From NCBI RefSeq assembly GCF_013415485.1, contig NZ_JACBXS010000003.1:1-64000 (forward strand): DNA of 64,000 nt. Reading direction: 5' to 3'. Source of the stretch: Rhabdonatronobacter sediminivivens (GTDB lineage: Bacteria > Pseudomonadota > Alphaproteobacteria > Rhodobacterales > Rhodobacteraceae). Below are positions 9,042-17,426 of this stretch, one piece after another (within the stretch, counting starts at the first letter, position 1; every line of letters begins with the position of its first letter). Position numbers and translations under genes: made by a program. Below the pieces are notes generated by a model. It had not been told where the DNA came from. It worked only from the letters and a program-made list of their open reading frames with translations, and searched no databases.

Positions 9042-9707
9042 TCAGAACGGGCAAGGCGCGCTGACGGTGATCCCGCGCCCGCCATCGGGATGACGCAGGC
9101 GCAGGGATTGCGCGTGCAGCATCAGCCGCGGATGATCGCACACCGCCCCTTCGGCATAAAGCGGATCGCCCAGGATCGGATGGCCCAGCGCCAGCATATG
9201 CACGCGCAGCTGATGGCTGCGCCCAGTCAGCGGCGAGAGTCGCACACGGGTGTGGCCCCCCTTGCGGCGCAGGACCTTCCAGTCGGTCTGCGCCGGGCGG
9301 CCGGTGTCATGGCAGACCATCTGGCGCGGGCGGTTGGGCCAGTCCACGGCCAGCGGCAGGTCCACCTGTCCGGTATCGGGGCGCAGATCGCCCGCAACCA
9401 GGGCGAGATACTGCTTGCGGGTCTGTCGCTTTTCAAACTGCAGCCCCAGATGCCGCTGGGCATGCGGGGTCAGCGCAAAGACCATCACCCCCGATGTATC
9501 GCGGTCCAGCCGGTGCACCAGCAGCACCTCGGGGAAGGCCACGCGCAGCCGCTCGATCAGGCAATCGGCCAGCTCCGGCCCCTTGCCGGGAACACTCAGC
9601 AGCCCCGCGGGCTTGTTCACGAAGAGCAGCTCATGGTCGGCATGCAGGACTTCGGGCGGGTCTGACGGCGGGTCATAGGCGGTGCCTTGCAGATCAGCGG
9701 CCGCCAT
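9042..9707 (-). CDS. RluA-family pseudouridine synthase
   Basis: Converts specific uridines of 23S rRNA and/or tRNA to pseudouridine. The 221-residue protein has no S4 domain and is close in length to RluA itself. Catalytic motif HRLDRDTSG has nucleophile Asp68; LTGRSHQLRVHM and HPILGDPLY are further family blocks. The exact target (RluA-type, or a TruC-like tRNA target) cannot be told from sequence alone. Its ATG overlaps the stop of the upstream lipoprotein gene by one base (TGATG). Confidence 0.88.
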   Translation of the reverse strand: MAAADLQGTAYDPPSDPPEVLHADHELLFVNKPAGLLSVPGKGPELADCLIERLRVAFPEVLLVHRLDRDTSGVMVFALTPHAQRHLGLQFEKRQTRKQYLALVAGDLRPDTGQVDLPLAVDWPNRPRQMVCHDTGRPAQTDWKVLRRKGGHTRVRLSPLTGRSHQLRVHMLALGHPILGDPLYAEGAVCDHPRLMLHAQSLRLRHPDGGRGITVSAPCPF

Positions 9708-10366
9708 CAGAGCGGGCGCTGCGCGGCGGCAATCCGCGCGGTCAGGTCCGGGTCATCATGGCGCAGCGTATGGGTTTCAACCCCGTCGAGCTGCGCGAAC
9801 TGCGCCTTCAGCTCGTGTGGAAACCAGCTGACCGAGATCCCTTCGAACCCCGGCAGCTCGCGCAGGATCTCGGCCGTGGCGCGGGCACAGAAGGCGTTGT
9901 TCACAGGGCCTTTTTCCTGCGCCAGCCGCAGGGCGCGCTGCGCCACCTCGGGGCTGACCGCCATGCGCTGGACCACGGTGTGATGCGTCTCGCGCGTGTG
10001 GTAGTTGATGTAGATGGCAAAAAGCTGCGGCGCCAGCCCATGATGCACATCATGGCGTTCCGGGGCCAGGCGATGATACCAGCTTCCCGCCGGATCAAAG
10101 AGCACCCGCTCCCCCGCGCTGATCAACAGTGCGGTATGGTCGCCCCGACCGGTGCGGTTATGCGTCACGGTGATCAGCGCAAGCTCTGGCGCGCCGGGGT
10201 GCGCATAGCGCGCGGCCTGCACGGCGTCATCCGGCGCCCAGACCCCGCGCCCGGCACAGGCCGCCAGCCCTGCCACCAGCAACAGCGCAATCCCCAGCGC
10301 CCGGACCAGGCGCCAGCCGGGAAAGACAGCGACAGAACCGGCGCCCTCACCGGTTGGCGAAACCAT
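9707..10366 (-). CDS. Lipoprotein, possibly a permuted papain-like hydrolase
   Basis: 219 residues with a hydrophobic N-terminus and lipobox LAAC (Cys37), so probably anchored in a membrane facing the periplasm. GRGDHTALLI (His first), LFDPAGSWYH and a later NAFCARATAEIL (Cys) appear in the order expected of the permuted NlpC/P60 (papain-like) fold, where His precedes Cys. The name is therefore an inference from motif order, not recognition of a family. Two bases separate its ATG from the stop of the upstream small oxidase subunit gene, and it overlaps the pseudouridine synthase start. Confidence 0.65.
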   Translation of the reverse strand: MVSPTGEGAGSVAVFPGWRLVRALGIALLLVAGLAACAGRGVWAPDDAVQAARYAHPGAPELALITVTHNRTGRGDHTALLISAGERVLFDPAGSWYHRLAPERHDVHHGLAPQLFAIYINYHTRETHHTVVQRMAVSPEVAQRALRLAQEKGPVNNAFCARATAEILRELPGFEGISVSWFPHELKAQFAQLDGVETHTLRHDDPDLTARIAAAQRPL

Positions 10367-10368
10367 GC

Positions 10369-10503
10369 TCAGGCGTTGGCCAGAGCCAGGAAGATCAGAA
10401 CGCCGATCGAGATCGCGGTGCCCCAGACCACGAACCTGATGAACCCTTCAAAGGTCTTCTCCTGTGCGGTGATGTCCATCTTGCCATGCTCATGTTCGGC
10501 CAT
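10369..10503 (-). CDS. aa3-type cytochrome c oxidase small subunit IV
   Basis: A 44-residue protein, MAEHEHGKMDITAQEKTFEG then one transmembrane helix (FIRFVVWGTAISIGVLIFLALANA). This matches the bacterial aa3 oxidase subunit IV family, the extra single-helix subunit of Rhodobacter/Paracoccus cytochrome c oxidase. AGGAGG lies just before the ATG at 10503 on the minus strand; a longer frame to 10626 has no support. No other oxidase gene is nearby, as is usual for this subunit. Confidence 0.85.
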   Translation of the reverse strand: MAEHEHGKMDITAQEKTFEGFIRFVVWGTAISIGVLIFLALANA

Positions 10504-10576
10504 GTCGGTCCTCCTGCAATCGGTCTTTTGCCTTGCGATAGCCGATCCCGCGGCGGCTGTCACCCGAATTTGGGTG

Positions 10577-11641
10577 CTATTGCGGTGACTGTCCAGCACA
10601 GGCCTGCCAGCGCCAGGCGCCGTCATCGCCCATCCAGCGCCGGGCTCGCCCGCGCAGACAAAGGTGGTTCAGATGGGCGATGGTCTCTACCAGCGCCAGC
10701 CCGTATTCGCCTGCGCCGATCTCGCGCCGGAACAGGGGCGGGAAGCACGCGCCGCCCCGGCGCGGCTGATCCAGAAACGCCTCCAGCCGCTTCAACGCGC
10801 CCAAGTGGTTGTCGATCTTCTGCTGCAGCCGCAGCGGCAGGCCGGTGAAGGGCAGCTTGTGGCCCGGCAGCACCAGATGTTCGGCGCGCGCAAGGGTCTG
10901 GAAATGTGCACAGCTTTCCAGCCAGTCGCCCACCGGATCGGCCTCGGGCTCGGTCGCATAGACGCCAAGATTGGGCGAGATCGAGGGCAGAAGCTGGTCC
11001 GCCCCCAGAACAAGGTTGCAGTCCCGCGACCAGAGCGTGGCCTGTTCCGGCGCGTGGCCGTTTCCCACATGTACCTCCCAGTTGCGCCCGGCGGCGTGGA
11101 GGATGTCACCCTGCCGGATGCGGTGGAACCCCAGCGGCAGCGGCGCCACGATATCGGCGAAGTTGAAGGGGCGTTCCTGCGCACGCGCCGCCAGCACATC
11201 CGCATCCATCCCCGCCCGGCGCCAGAACTCCAGCGTTTCCGCCACCGGCAGGGGCTGTTCATCCAGCGTCAGCATCCGCGCGAACAGCCAGGCGGTGCGC
11301 GTGGTCCAGAGCGCGGCCCCCTGCCTCTGGAACCAGCCTGCCAGCCCGATATGATCGGGGTGGTGGTGGCTGGCGATGACCCGGCGCACGGGCTTGCCCG
11401 CAAGCGGGCCGCTCAGCAGGCGCTCCCATATGGCGCGGGTGCGTCTGGTGTCAAAGCCGGTGTCAAAGAGGGTCCAGCCATCGCCATCATCCAGCGCATA
11501 GGCATTCACATGGTCCAGCTTCATGGGCAGCGGCAGGCGCAGCCACAGCACGCCCTTGGCCACCTCCACCGCCGCGCCTTCGGCGGGCGGGTCGGGGAAG
11601 GGGTAGCGGATGCCGTCAGGCTCGGGTCTACCGTCGGGCAT
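10577..11641 (-). CDS. MBL-fold metallo-hydrolase
   Basis: Metallo-beta-lactamase-fold hydrolase of 354 residues, probably binding two zinc ions through SHHHPDHIGL (His92, His94, Asp96, His97) and later His residues (GNGHAPEQ, LPGHKLPF). The C-terminal part looks helical, as in LACTB2-like enzymes. Start MPDGRPEPDG at 11641 shares one base with the stop of the upstream acyl-CoA dehydrogenase (TGATG); the longer open frame above it is the dehydrogenase read out of frame. The coupling suggests a thioester or lactone hydrolase acting with acyl-CoA metabolism, but the substrate is unknown. Confidence 0.85.
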   Translation of the reverse strand: MPDGRPEPDGIRYPFPDPPAEGAAVEVAKGVLWLRLPLPMKLDHVNAYALDDGDGWTLFDTGFDTRRTRAIWERLLSGPLAGKPVRRVIASHHHPDHIGLAGWFQRQGAALWTTRTAWLFARMLTLDEQPLPVAETLEFWRRAGMDADVLAARAQERPFNFADIVAPLPLGFHRIRQGDILHAAGRNWEVHVGNGHAPEQATLWSRDCNLVLGADQLLPSISPNLGVYATEPEADPVGDWLESCAHFQTLARAEHLVLPGHKLPFTGLPLRLQQKIDNHLGALKRLEAFLDQPRRGGACFPPLFRREIGAGEYGLALVETIAHLNHLCLRGRARRWMGDDGAWRWQACAGQSPQ

Positions 11642-13347
11642 CACGCGGCCAGATCGTCGTCTGAGAGCGCGTAGAGCGCAGCCTCGCCCGCGCGTGCCTC
11701 GGCCAGCAGGCTGACATGTTCCGGCAGGATGCGGGTGATGAACACCGCCGCCAATGCCCGGCGCGCATCGGCGCCACGGGCCGCGGCCTGCAGATGCACA
11801 TGCGCGCCCAGCACCCGGGCAAAGGCGCGCAGATAGGGCACGGCCCCGGCGTTGCGGGCTGGCGCATCCTGGGCGACCAGCCATTCGGTGGCCTCGCGCA
11901 GTGTCTCGGCGGCGTCCCAGACCGGACCGGCCAGATCGGGCAGCGCGGCGCGCGCGGCTTCGGCGGCGTCTTCGACCTCTTGCAACAGGCGAAAGGCGGC
12001 CTCACCCCCGTCCATCATCTTGCGGCCCACCAGATCCATGGCCTGGATGCCGTTGGTGCCCTCATAGATCGCCGTCACGCGCACGTCGCGCAGGAATTGC
12101 GCGGCGCCGGTTTCCTCGATGTAACCCATGCCGCCATGGACCTGCACGCCCATGTTCGCAACCTCGATCCCCATATCGGTGCCATGGGCCTTGGTGATCG
12201 GGGTCAGCAGCGCAGCGCGGGCGGCCCAGTCCTCGGCCCCCGTGGCGCGGGCCATGTCGATGGCCACAGCGTTCATCAGCGCGATGCCGCGGATGGCAAA
12301 GACCTCGGCCTTCATGCGGGCCAGCATGCGGCGCACATCGGCATGTTCGATGATGGCGCCGCTGCCGCTGACCGGGGTGCGGCCCTGCTTGCGGTCCCGG
12401 GCATAGGCCAAGGCATGCTGATAGGCGCCTTCGGCCGCGCCGATCCCCTGCACGCCCACCCCCAGGCGCGCGTTGTTCATCATGGTGAACATGGCCGCCA
12501 TGCCCTTGTTCGGCGCGCCCACCATCCAGCCGGTGGCGCCGTCATATTCCATCACGGCGGTGGGTGAGCCATGCAGCCCCATCTTGTGCTCCAGCGACAC
12601 CACGCGCAGGCTGTTGCGCGCGCCGGGGGTGCCATCGGCATCCGGGATCAGCTTCGGCACCATGAACAGGCTGATGCCCCTGGTGCCCGGTGCGGCATCA
12701 GGCAGGCGCGCCAGCACCAGATGGCAGACGTTTTCGGAAAAATCGTTGTCACCCCAGGAGATATAGATCTTCTGCCCGCTGATCGCATAGGTGCCGTCAC
12801 CCTTCGGCTCGGCCTTGGTGCGCAGCGCCCCCACGTCACTGCCCGCCTGCGGTTCGGTCAGGTTCATGGTGCCGCACCATTCGCCCGCGATCAGCTTGGG
12901 CAGATACAGCGCCTTGATCTCCTCGCTGGCGTGATGCTCCAGGGCCTCTATCTGCCCCTGGGACATCAACGGGTTGAGTTGCAGCGACAGGCAGGCCGCC
13001 GACATCATGTCATTTACGGCGGTTGTCAGCGCCATGGGCAGGCCCATACCGCCATACTCCGGGTCGGCGGAAATGCCGGTCCAGCCGCCTTCGGCAATGG
13101 CGCGGAAGCCTTCGGCAAAGCCAGGAGAGGTCCGCACCACCCCGTTTTCCAGCCGCGCGGGGTGCAGGTCGCCCGCCCGCTGCAGGGGCGCCAGCACATC
13201 CTCGCACAACCGCCCGGCCTCGGTCAGGATGGCACGGGTGGTGTCGGGGGTGGCCTCGGCGAACATGTCAGTGGCCTGAACGCGGTCAAAGCCCACCACA
13301 TGGTCCAGCAGGAATTCGAAATCCTTCAGCGGCACGGTAAACGGCAT
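11641..13347 (-). CDS. Acyl-CoA dehydrogenase (DmdC/long-form family)
   Basis: FAD enzyme that oxidises an acyl-CoA to the enoyl-CoA. At 568 residues it is the long form with an N-terminal extension (MPFTVPLKDFEFLLDHVVGF) and an extra C-terminal domain, like DmdC and related dehydrogenases common in marine Rhodobacteraceae. Visible blocks: GTMNLTEPQAGSDVGALRT, the flavin-binding region, and AIYEGTNGIQAMDLVGRKM at the family's catalytic-base region. Start at 13347 has AGGAG eight bases upstream; an ATG a little further up is weaker. True methylmercaptopropionyl-CoA activity would need dmdB/dmdD neighbours, which are absent, so general fatty acyl-CoA oxidation is at least as likely. Confidence 0.9.
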   Translation of the reverse strand: MPFTVPLKDFEFLLDHVVGFDRVQATDMFAEATPDTTRAILTEAGRLCEDVLAPLQRAGDLHPARLENGVVRTSPGFAEGFRAIAEGGWTGISADPEYGGMGLPMALTTAVNDMMSAACLSLQLNPLMSQGQIEALEHHASEEIKALYLPKLIAGEWCGTMNLTEPQAGSDVGALRTKAEPKGDGTYAISGQKIYISWGDNDFSENVCHLVLARLPDAAPGTRGISLFMVPKLIPDADGTPGARNSLRVVSLEHKMGLHGSPTAVMEYDGATGWMVGAPNKGMAAMFTMMNNARLGVGVQGIGAAEGAYQHALAYARDRKQGRTPVSGSGAIIEHADVRRMLARMKAEVFAIRGIALMNAVAIDMARATGAEDWAARAALLTPITKAHGTDMGIEVANMGVQVHGGMGYIEETGAAQFLRDVRVTAIYEGTNGIQAMDLVGRKMMDGGEAAFRLLQEVEDAAEAARAALPDLAGPVWDAAETLREATEWLVAQDAPARNAGAVPYLRAFARVLGAHVHLQAAARGADARRALAAVFITRILPEHVSLLAEARAGEAALYALSDDDLAA

Positions 13348-13453
13348 GGGGCGCTCCTTTGCCTTGCGGCTTGGCAAGCCGGGGTTCTCAGCCTATTGCG
13401 TCGATCCTAGCGCAGGCATGGACCCCTTGGAACTACAACGCAACGTCACGGAT

Positions 13454-14419
13454 ATGGATCGCAGGACCACCCAGATTTTGCCGCCGGACAGCGCGGGCAT
13501 TGCCGCCGCGGCCACGATCCTGCGCGAAGGCGGGCTGGTGGCCCTGCCCACCGAAACTGTCTACGGGCTGGCGGCGGATGCGCGCAATGACCGGGCGGTG
13601 GCCGCAATATTCGCCGCCAAGGACCGGCCGCGGTTCAACCCGCTGATCGTGCATCTGGCCGAGATCCGGGACGCGCGCGCCCTGGCACGGTTCACCCCCG
13701 GGGCCGAGGCCATGGCCGCCGCCTTCTGGCCCGGGCCGCTGACGCTGGTGCTGCCGCTGCGCGCAGGGCATGGGCTGTCACCGCTGGTCACGGCGGGGCT
13801 GGACACGGTGGCGCTGCGCCTGCCCGCGCATCCGCTGGCGCGCCAACTGTTGCAGGCCTTTGGCGGGCCACTGGCCGCCCCTTCGGCGAACCCTTCGGGC
13901 CGGATCAGCCCCACCAGCGCGGCACATGTCATGGCCGGGCTGACCGGACGGATTGATGCGGTGCTGGATGGCGGCCCCTGCGCGGTGGGGGTGGAATCCA
14001 CGATTCTGGATTGCAGCGGCGACCACCCGGCCCTGCTGCGCGCCGGCGGCACCACGGCAGAGGGCATCGCCGCGCTGCTGGGCAACGCGCCCGCCCGTGA
14101 CCCTGGCAAGGCCCAGGCCCCGCGCGCGCCGGGGCAGCTTTCATCGCATTACGCGCCCCATGCGCCGGTGCGACTGAATGTCAGTGATCCCGCGCCAGAT
14201 GAGCTCTGGATCGGCTTCGGCCCCGGCTGCGACGGCGCGGCGCTGACGCTTTCGGCCAGCGGCGACCTGACCGAGGCAGCGGCCAATCTGTTCCGAATCC
14301 TGCATGAGGCCGATGCCCACGCCCGCCCGATCGCCTTTGCCCCGGTCCCGCAGCACGGACTGGGGCAGGCGATTAACGACCGGTTGATCCGCGCCGCGCA
14401 TCCCCGCCCGGCAACGTGA
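13454..14419 (+). CDS. tsaC: L-threonylcarbamoyladenylate synthase (Sua5 type)
   Basis: Makes threonylcarbamoyl-AMP from threonine, bicarbonate and ATP for t6A-37 of ANN-decoding tRNAs. The 321-residue protein has the YrdC/TsaC domain (ILREGGLVALPTETVYGLAADA, AAKDRPRFNPLIVH, APSANPSGRISPTSA) plus a C-terminal Sua5 domain after a linker ending SSHYAPHAPV. Start MDRRTTQILP is preferred; an in-frame ATG at 13418 is an alternative, and neither has a strong Shine-Dalgarno. Divergent from the acyl-CoA dehydrogenase across about 106 bases. Confidence 0.92.
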   Translation: MDRRTTQILPPDSAGIAAAATILREGGLVALPTETVYGLAADARNDRAVAAIFAAKDRPRFNPLIVHLAEIRDARALARFTPGAEAMAAAFWPGPLTLVLPLRAGHGLSPLVTAGLDTVALRLPAHPLARQLLQAFGGPLAAPSANPSGRISPTSAAHVMAGLTGRIDAVLDGGPCAVGVESTILDCSGDHPALLRAGGTTAEGIAALLGNAPARDPGKAQAPRAPGQLSSHYAPHAPVRLNVSDPAPDELWIGFGPGCDGAALTLSASGDLTEAAANLFRILHEADAHARPIAFAPVPQHGLGQAINDRLIRAAHPRPAT

Positions 14420-14586
14420 CGCCCGCCGCAGGGTTCTGATGGCACCCGGGACTCTCTTTTGCGCAGCGGAATTCCCGCATGGACCGGCCCATCGCCGCGG
14501 GTATGACTTGACATACGGGATTCCCCTAATGGCCCACACAACCTTTGATGGTATCCTTCACCTGTAACTAATCGGAGGCTACTAAT

Positions 14587-15456
14587 ATGATCGTTGTGGT
14601 TGATGCGCTCAACGCGGATCGTTTCGGCGATCTGCTGGATGATATGTACAGGCTGCGGGCCCGGGTTTTCGGGGACCGGCTTGGCTGGGACGTGAAGATC
14701 GAAAACGGGCGCGAGATCGACGAGTTCGATCACCTGAACCCGGCCTATGTCATCGGGATCGACGATGAAGGGCATGTGATCGCCTGCGTGCGTGCCCTGC
14801 AGACGACTGGTCCACATATGCTGGCAGATGTGTTTTCCTCAATCCTGGACGGGGAACCCCCGCTTCGCAGCGCAACCATCTGGGAATCCACCCGCTTCTG
14901 CGTGGATACCGAACGGCTGGACCGGGGCACCGGGCGCAATTCGATCTCCTATGCCACGTGTGAGCTGATGATCGGATCACTGGAATATGCCCAGAGCGCG
15001 GGTATCACCGATATCGTGACGGTGATCGATCCGGTGATGGACCGGGTGCTGAAGCGGTCGGACAATGCGCCCTATGGCTATGTCGGATCACGCAAACCCA
15101 TGGGCAAGGTGTCGGCGCTGGCAGCACTTCTGGATTGTTCGGATGAACGCATCGACCGCGTGCGCCGGTTCGCCGGGATCGAAGGCGATGTCTTTGCTGA
15201 TGACGATGAGGTCCGCGCCCTGCTGGATGCCCGCGCCACGGTCGAGGCGCTGACGCAGATGGCCCATGATGGCGGGCCGGAAGGTACGCCGCGCACCCAG
15301 GCCTCACGCGCACAGGTGCTGGAGTATTTCCGCAGCCAGATCGAAGGCGCGGACAGCGTTCAGGAACTTGAAGCTGCCTTGCGGATTGCCGAGGAATTCA
15401 TGGCAGCCCAGCCAGACACCGATCTGCAAAAGCTGCTGGAGCGTCAGCTGCACTGA
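14587..15456 (+). CDS. luxI: Acyl-homoserine-lactone synthase (LuxI family) with C-terminal extension
   Basis: Makes an N-acyl-homoserine lactone from S-adenosylmethionine and acyl-ACP, a quorum-sensing signal. All hallmark LuxI residues are present: Arg25, Phe28, Trp34, Asp45, Asp48, Arg69, Glu100 and Arg103 (LRARVFGDRLGWD, WESTRFCVD). At 289 residues it is about 70-90 longer than usual. The tail from about residue 205 is acidic and helical (DERIDRVRRFAGIEGDVFAD, ATVEALTQMAH, VQELEAALRIAEEFM) with no recognised domain. GGAGG at 14574-14578 sets the start; TTGACA at 14508-14513 is a possible -35. No LuxR gene is adjacent, so its receptor lies elsewhere. Confidence 0.93.
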   Translation: MIVVVDALNADRFGDLLDDMYRLRARVFGDRLGWDVKIENGREIDEFDHLNPAYVIGIDDEGHVIACVRALQTTGPHMLADVFSSILDGEPPLRSATIWESTRFCVDTERLDRGTGRNSISYATCELMIGSLEYAQSAGITDIVTVIDPVMDRVLKRSDNAPYGYVGSRKPMGKVSALAALLDCSDERIDRVRRFAGIEGDVFADDDEVRALLDARATVEALTQMAHDGGPEGTPRTQASRAQVLEYFRSQIEGADSVQELEAALRIAEEFMAAQPDTDLQKLLERQLH

Positions 15457-15529
15457 CCCTTGCGCGGGGCCGAGGCACCACGGCCCTGCCGCATCTGGAC
15501 CGAATCATGGCCCGGGTTATGCTTGGTCC

Positions 15530-16273
15530 ATGATGCACACGCCCTGTCCCGCGCTGCTGACGCGCCGCTCCCGCACCGCATGGCGTCAGGTTCTGCCCGG
15601 CGCCATGCTGGCGTTGCTGGTCGCATGGCCCGCGCAAGCCTGTCGGCTGGCCCTTGCCCTGGGGCTTGACGCCTCTCGCTCGGTCAGCGAGGCCGCCTAT
15701 GACACCCAGCTGCACGGGCTGATCGCCGCATTCCGGGACCCCGGGGTTCGGTCAGCGATCCTGACCCCGTCCGAGCCTGTCGCGCTGGCGATCTACGAAT
15801 GGAGCAGCCGCTGGCAACAGCATGTGATCCAGGGCTGGGTCTTGCTGGAAGATGCCGCCGGGATCGATGCCGTCATCACCACCCTGCAGGCTCATGACCG
15901 CAGCTTCGCCGGGCAGACCGCCGTGGGCCGGGCGTTGTTCTTTGGCGGGCGGCTGTTGCTGGGGGCACCGGATTGCGCGGCGCGCACGCTCGATATTTCG
16001 GGCGATGGGCGCAACAATGATGGCCCCACGCCCGAACGCATCTACGCCCGCTTCAACTTCGACGACATCACGGTGAACGGGCTGGCCATTGGCGGGCTGG
16101 AGTCTGACATCCTGAGCTACTACCGCGATCACGTCATCCGTGGCCCCGGCGCGTTTGTGGAATATGCCGAGACCTGGCGCGATTTCCCCCCGGTCATGCG
16201 CCGCAAGCTGCTGCGCGAACTGACCGCGCCACTGTTTTCCGCCCTGCCGGATCAGGACAACCCGCGGCGGTAG
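15530..16273 (+). CDS. Exported DUF1194 protein, von Willebrand A fold
   Basis: 247 residues with a signal peptide (VLPGAMLALLVAWPAQAC). Right after it comes a VWA/integrin-like metal site, DASRS (Asp47, Ser49, Ser51), then SGDGRNNDGPTP as the second half. This is the periplasmic DUF1194 family, of unknown function and common in Rhodobacteraceae. Start at 15530 chosen because the signal peptide begins here; the frame extends upstream into luxI sequence. Its last 22 bases overlap the 3' end of the convergent ceramidase gene. Confidence 0.85.
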   Translation: MMHTPCPALLTRRSRTAWRQVLPGAMLALLVAWPAQACRLALALGLDASRSVSEAAYDTQLHGLIAAFRDPGVRSAILTPSEPVALAIYEWSSRWQQHVIQGWVLLEDAAGIDAVITTLQAHDRSFAGQTAVGRALFFGGRLLLGAPDCAARTLDISGDGRNNDGPTPERIYARFNFDDITVNGLAIGGLESDILSYYRDHVIRGPGAFVEYAETWRDFPPVMRRKLLRELTAPLFSALPDQDNPRR

Positions 16274-16890
16274 CGCAGATAGACTTCGATCATCCAGGCC
16301 AGCATCACCGCGTTCAGGATGTGCCACATGAAATGCGTGCCGATGGGAAAGGCATCGCAGACCGCCGCATCCGCCATGCGAAAGCCCAACGAGACAAACA
16401 GAACCCCCGCCCCGATCAGCAGCCCGCGCCCCGTGGCCGTCCCGCGCAGAATCAGCCCATAGATCACGATCAGCAGCGCCACCGCCCCATAGACCGCATT
16501 CGCCCCCAGCCCCGGCACCACCAACCCCAGCGCCCAGGCCACAGCCGCCACATAGGGCACAAACAGCGCCAGCGCCCCGGCACCGCCCACCAGCCCCAGC
16601 CGCAGGAAATCGCGCGTGGCCGCGAACAGATAGATCAGGATGAAGACCAGGATCGGCAGCACATCGGCCAGCCCCGCCCAGCGCGTGGCATGGGTGTGCC
16701 ACAGGAAAGACCCCACACCGATCACCGCCAGCACCCCAACCAGCGCCTGCGCCATGGGCACCCCCCGCGCCCGGGGCCACATGATCGCCGCGGCAATCAG
16801 GAAGGCCGCGTTGGTGACGGCATTCACCGGCTCGGCCCAGAAGGCGAAATCACTGCGTTCGCAATAGGCGATGACCTGTTCGGCCCACAT
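16252..16890 (-). CDS. Ceramidase-family membrane hydrolase
   Basis: Integral membrane protein of 212 residues with about seven helices. It has the metal-site pattern of the alkaline ceramidase/PAQR-like superfamily: YCER and AEPVNAVTN near the N-terminus (Glu20), GSFLWHTHATRWAGLADVLP (His65, His67, Asp76) and GTHFMWHILNA (His186, His190). The family cleaves sphingolipid amides in eukaryotes; the substrate in bacteria is unproven, and an amino lipid is plausible. Its ATG overlaps the tadA stop by one base (TGATG), so the two are coupled. Confidence 0.85.
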   Translation of the reverse strand: MWAEQVIAYCERSDFAFWAEPVNAVTNAAFLIAAAIMWPRARGVPMAQALVGVLAVIGVGSFLWHTHATRWAGLADVLPILVFILIYLFAATRDFLRLGLVGGAGALALFVPYVAAVAWALGLVVPGLGANAVYGAVALLIVIYGLILRGTATGRGLLIGAGVLFVSLGFRMADAAVCDAFPIGTHFMWHILNAVMLAWMIEVYLRYRRGLS

Positions 16891-17342
16891 CAGCGCAACC
16901 TTTCGAAGAATTCCCGCAACAAGGCCTCGGCCTCGGGCGCGGCGATCCCGTCATAGACCTCGGGGGCGTGGTGGCATTGCGGATGCGTGAACACCCGCGC
17001 GCCCTGCGCCACACCCCCGGATTTGGGATCGGCGGCGCCATAGTAAAGCCGCCGGATGCGCGCAAAGCCGATGGCGGCGGCGCACATGGGGCAGGGCTCC
17101 AGCGTCACATACAGATCATGACCCGGCAGCCGTTCGCTCCCCAGCGCGGCGCAGGCGGCGCGAATCGCCAGCACTTCCGCATGGGCGGTGGGGTCGGCGC
17201 GTTCCCGGGTGCGGTTGCCCTCGGCCGCGACCACGCGGCCATCGGGCGCCACGATCACCGCGCCCACCGGCACCTCGCCGCGCGCGGCGGCCAGGGCGGC
17301 GTGCTCCAGCGCGGCCTGCATATGGCTGTGAAAGCGGCTCAT
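16890..17342 (-). CDS. tadA: tRNA-specific adenosine deaminase
   Basis: Deaminates wobble adenosine-34 of tRNA-Arg(ACG) to inosine; essential in most bacteria. Cytidine-deaminase fold, 150 residues, zinc ligands His54 (HAEVLAI, with Glu56 as proton shuttle), Cys84 and Cys87 (EPCPMC). Start MSRFHSHMQAALEHA at 17342; the frame extends far upstream but loses family resemblance. Divergent from rluB across 84 bases. Confidence 0.94.
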   Translation of the reverse strand: MSRFHSHMQAALEHAALAAARGEVPVGAVIVAPDGRVVAAEGNRTRERADPTAHAEVLAIRAACAALGSERLPGHDLYVTLEPCPMCAAAIGFARIRRLYYGAADPKSGGVAQGARVFTHPQCHHAPEVYDGIAAPEAEALLREFFERLR

Positions 17343-17426
17343 GCCCTGTTGATGCCCCCCCTGACCCATTCCTGCAAGCGCCGATCGGCTCTTTTGCGCC
17401 CCCCGTTTCCGCGCTATGCCAAACCC

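Noticed and set aside
14560..14580. A lux-box half site, ACCTGTA, before the luxI ribosome-binding site.
   Set aside because: The opposite half (ACAGGT) is missing, so no dyad exists.
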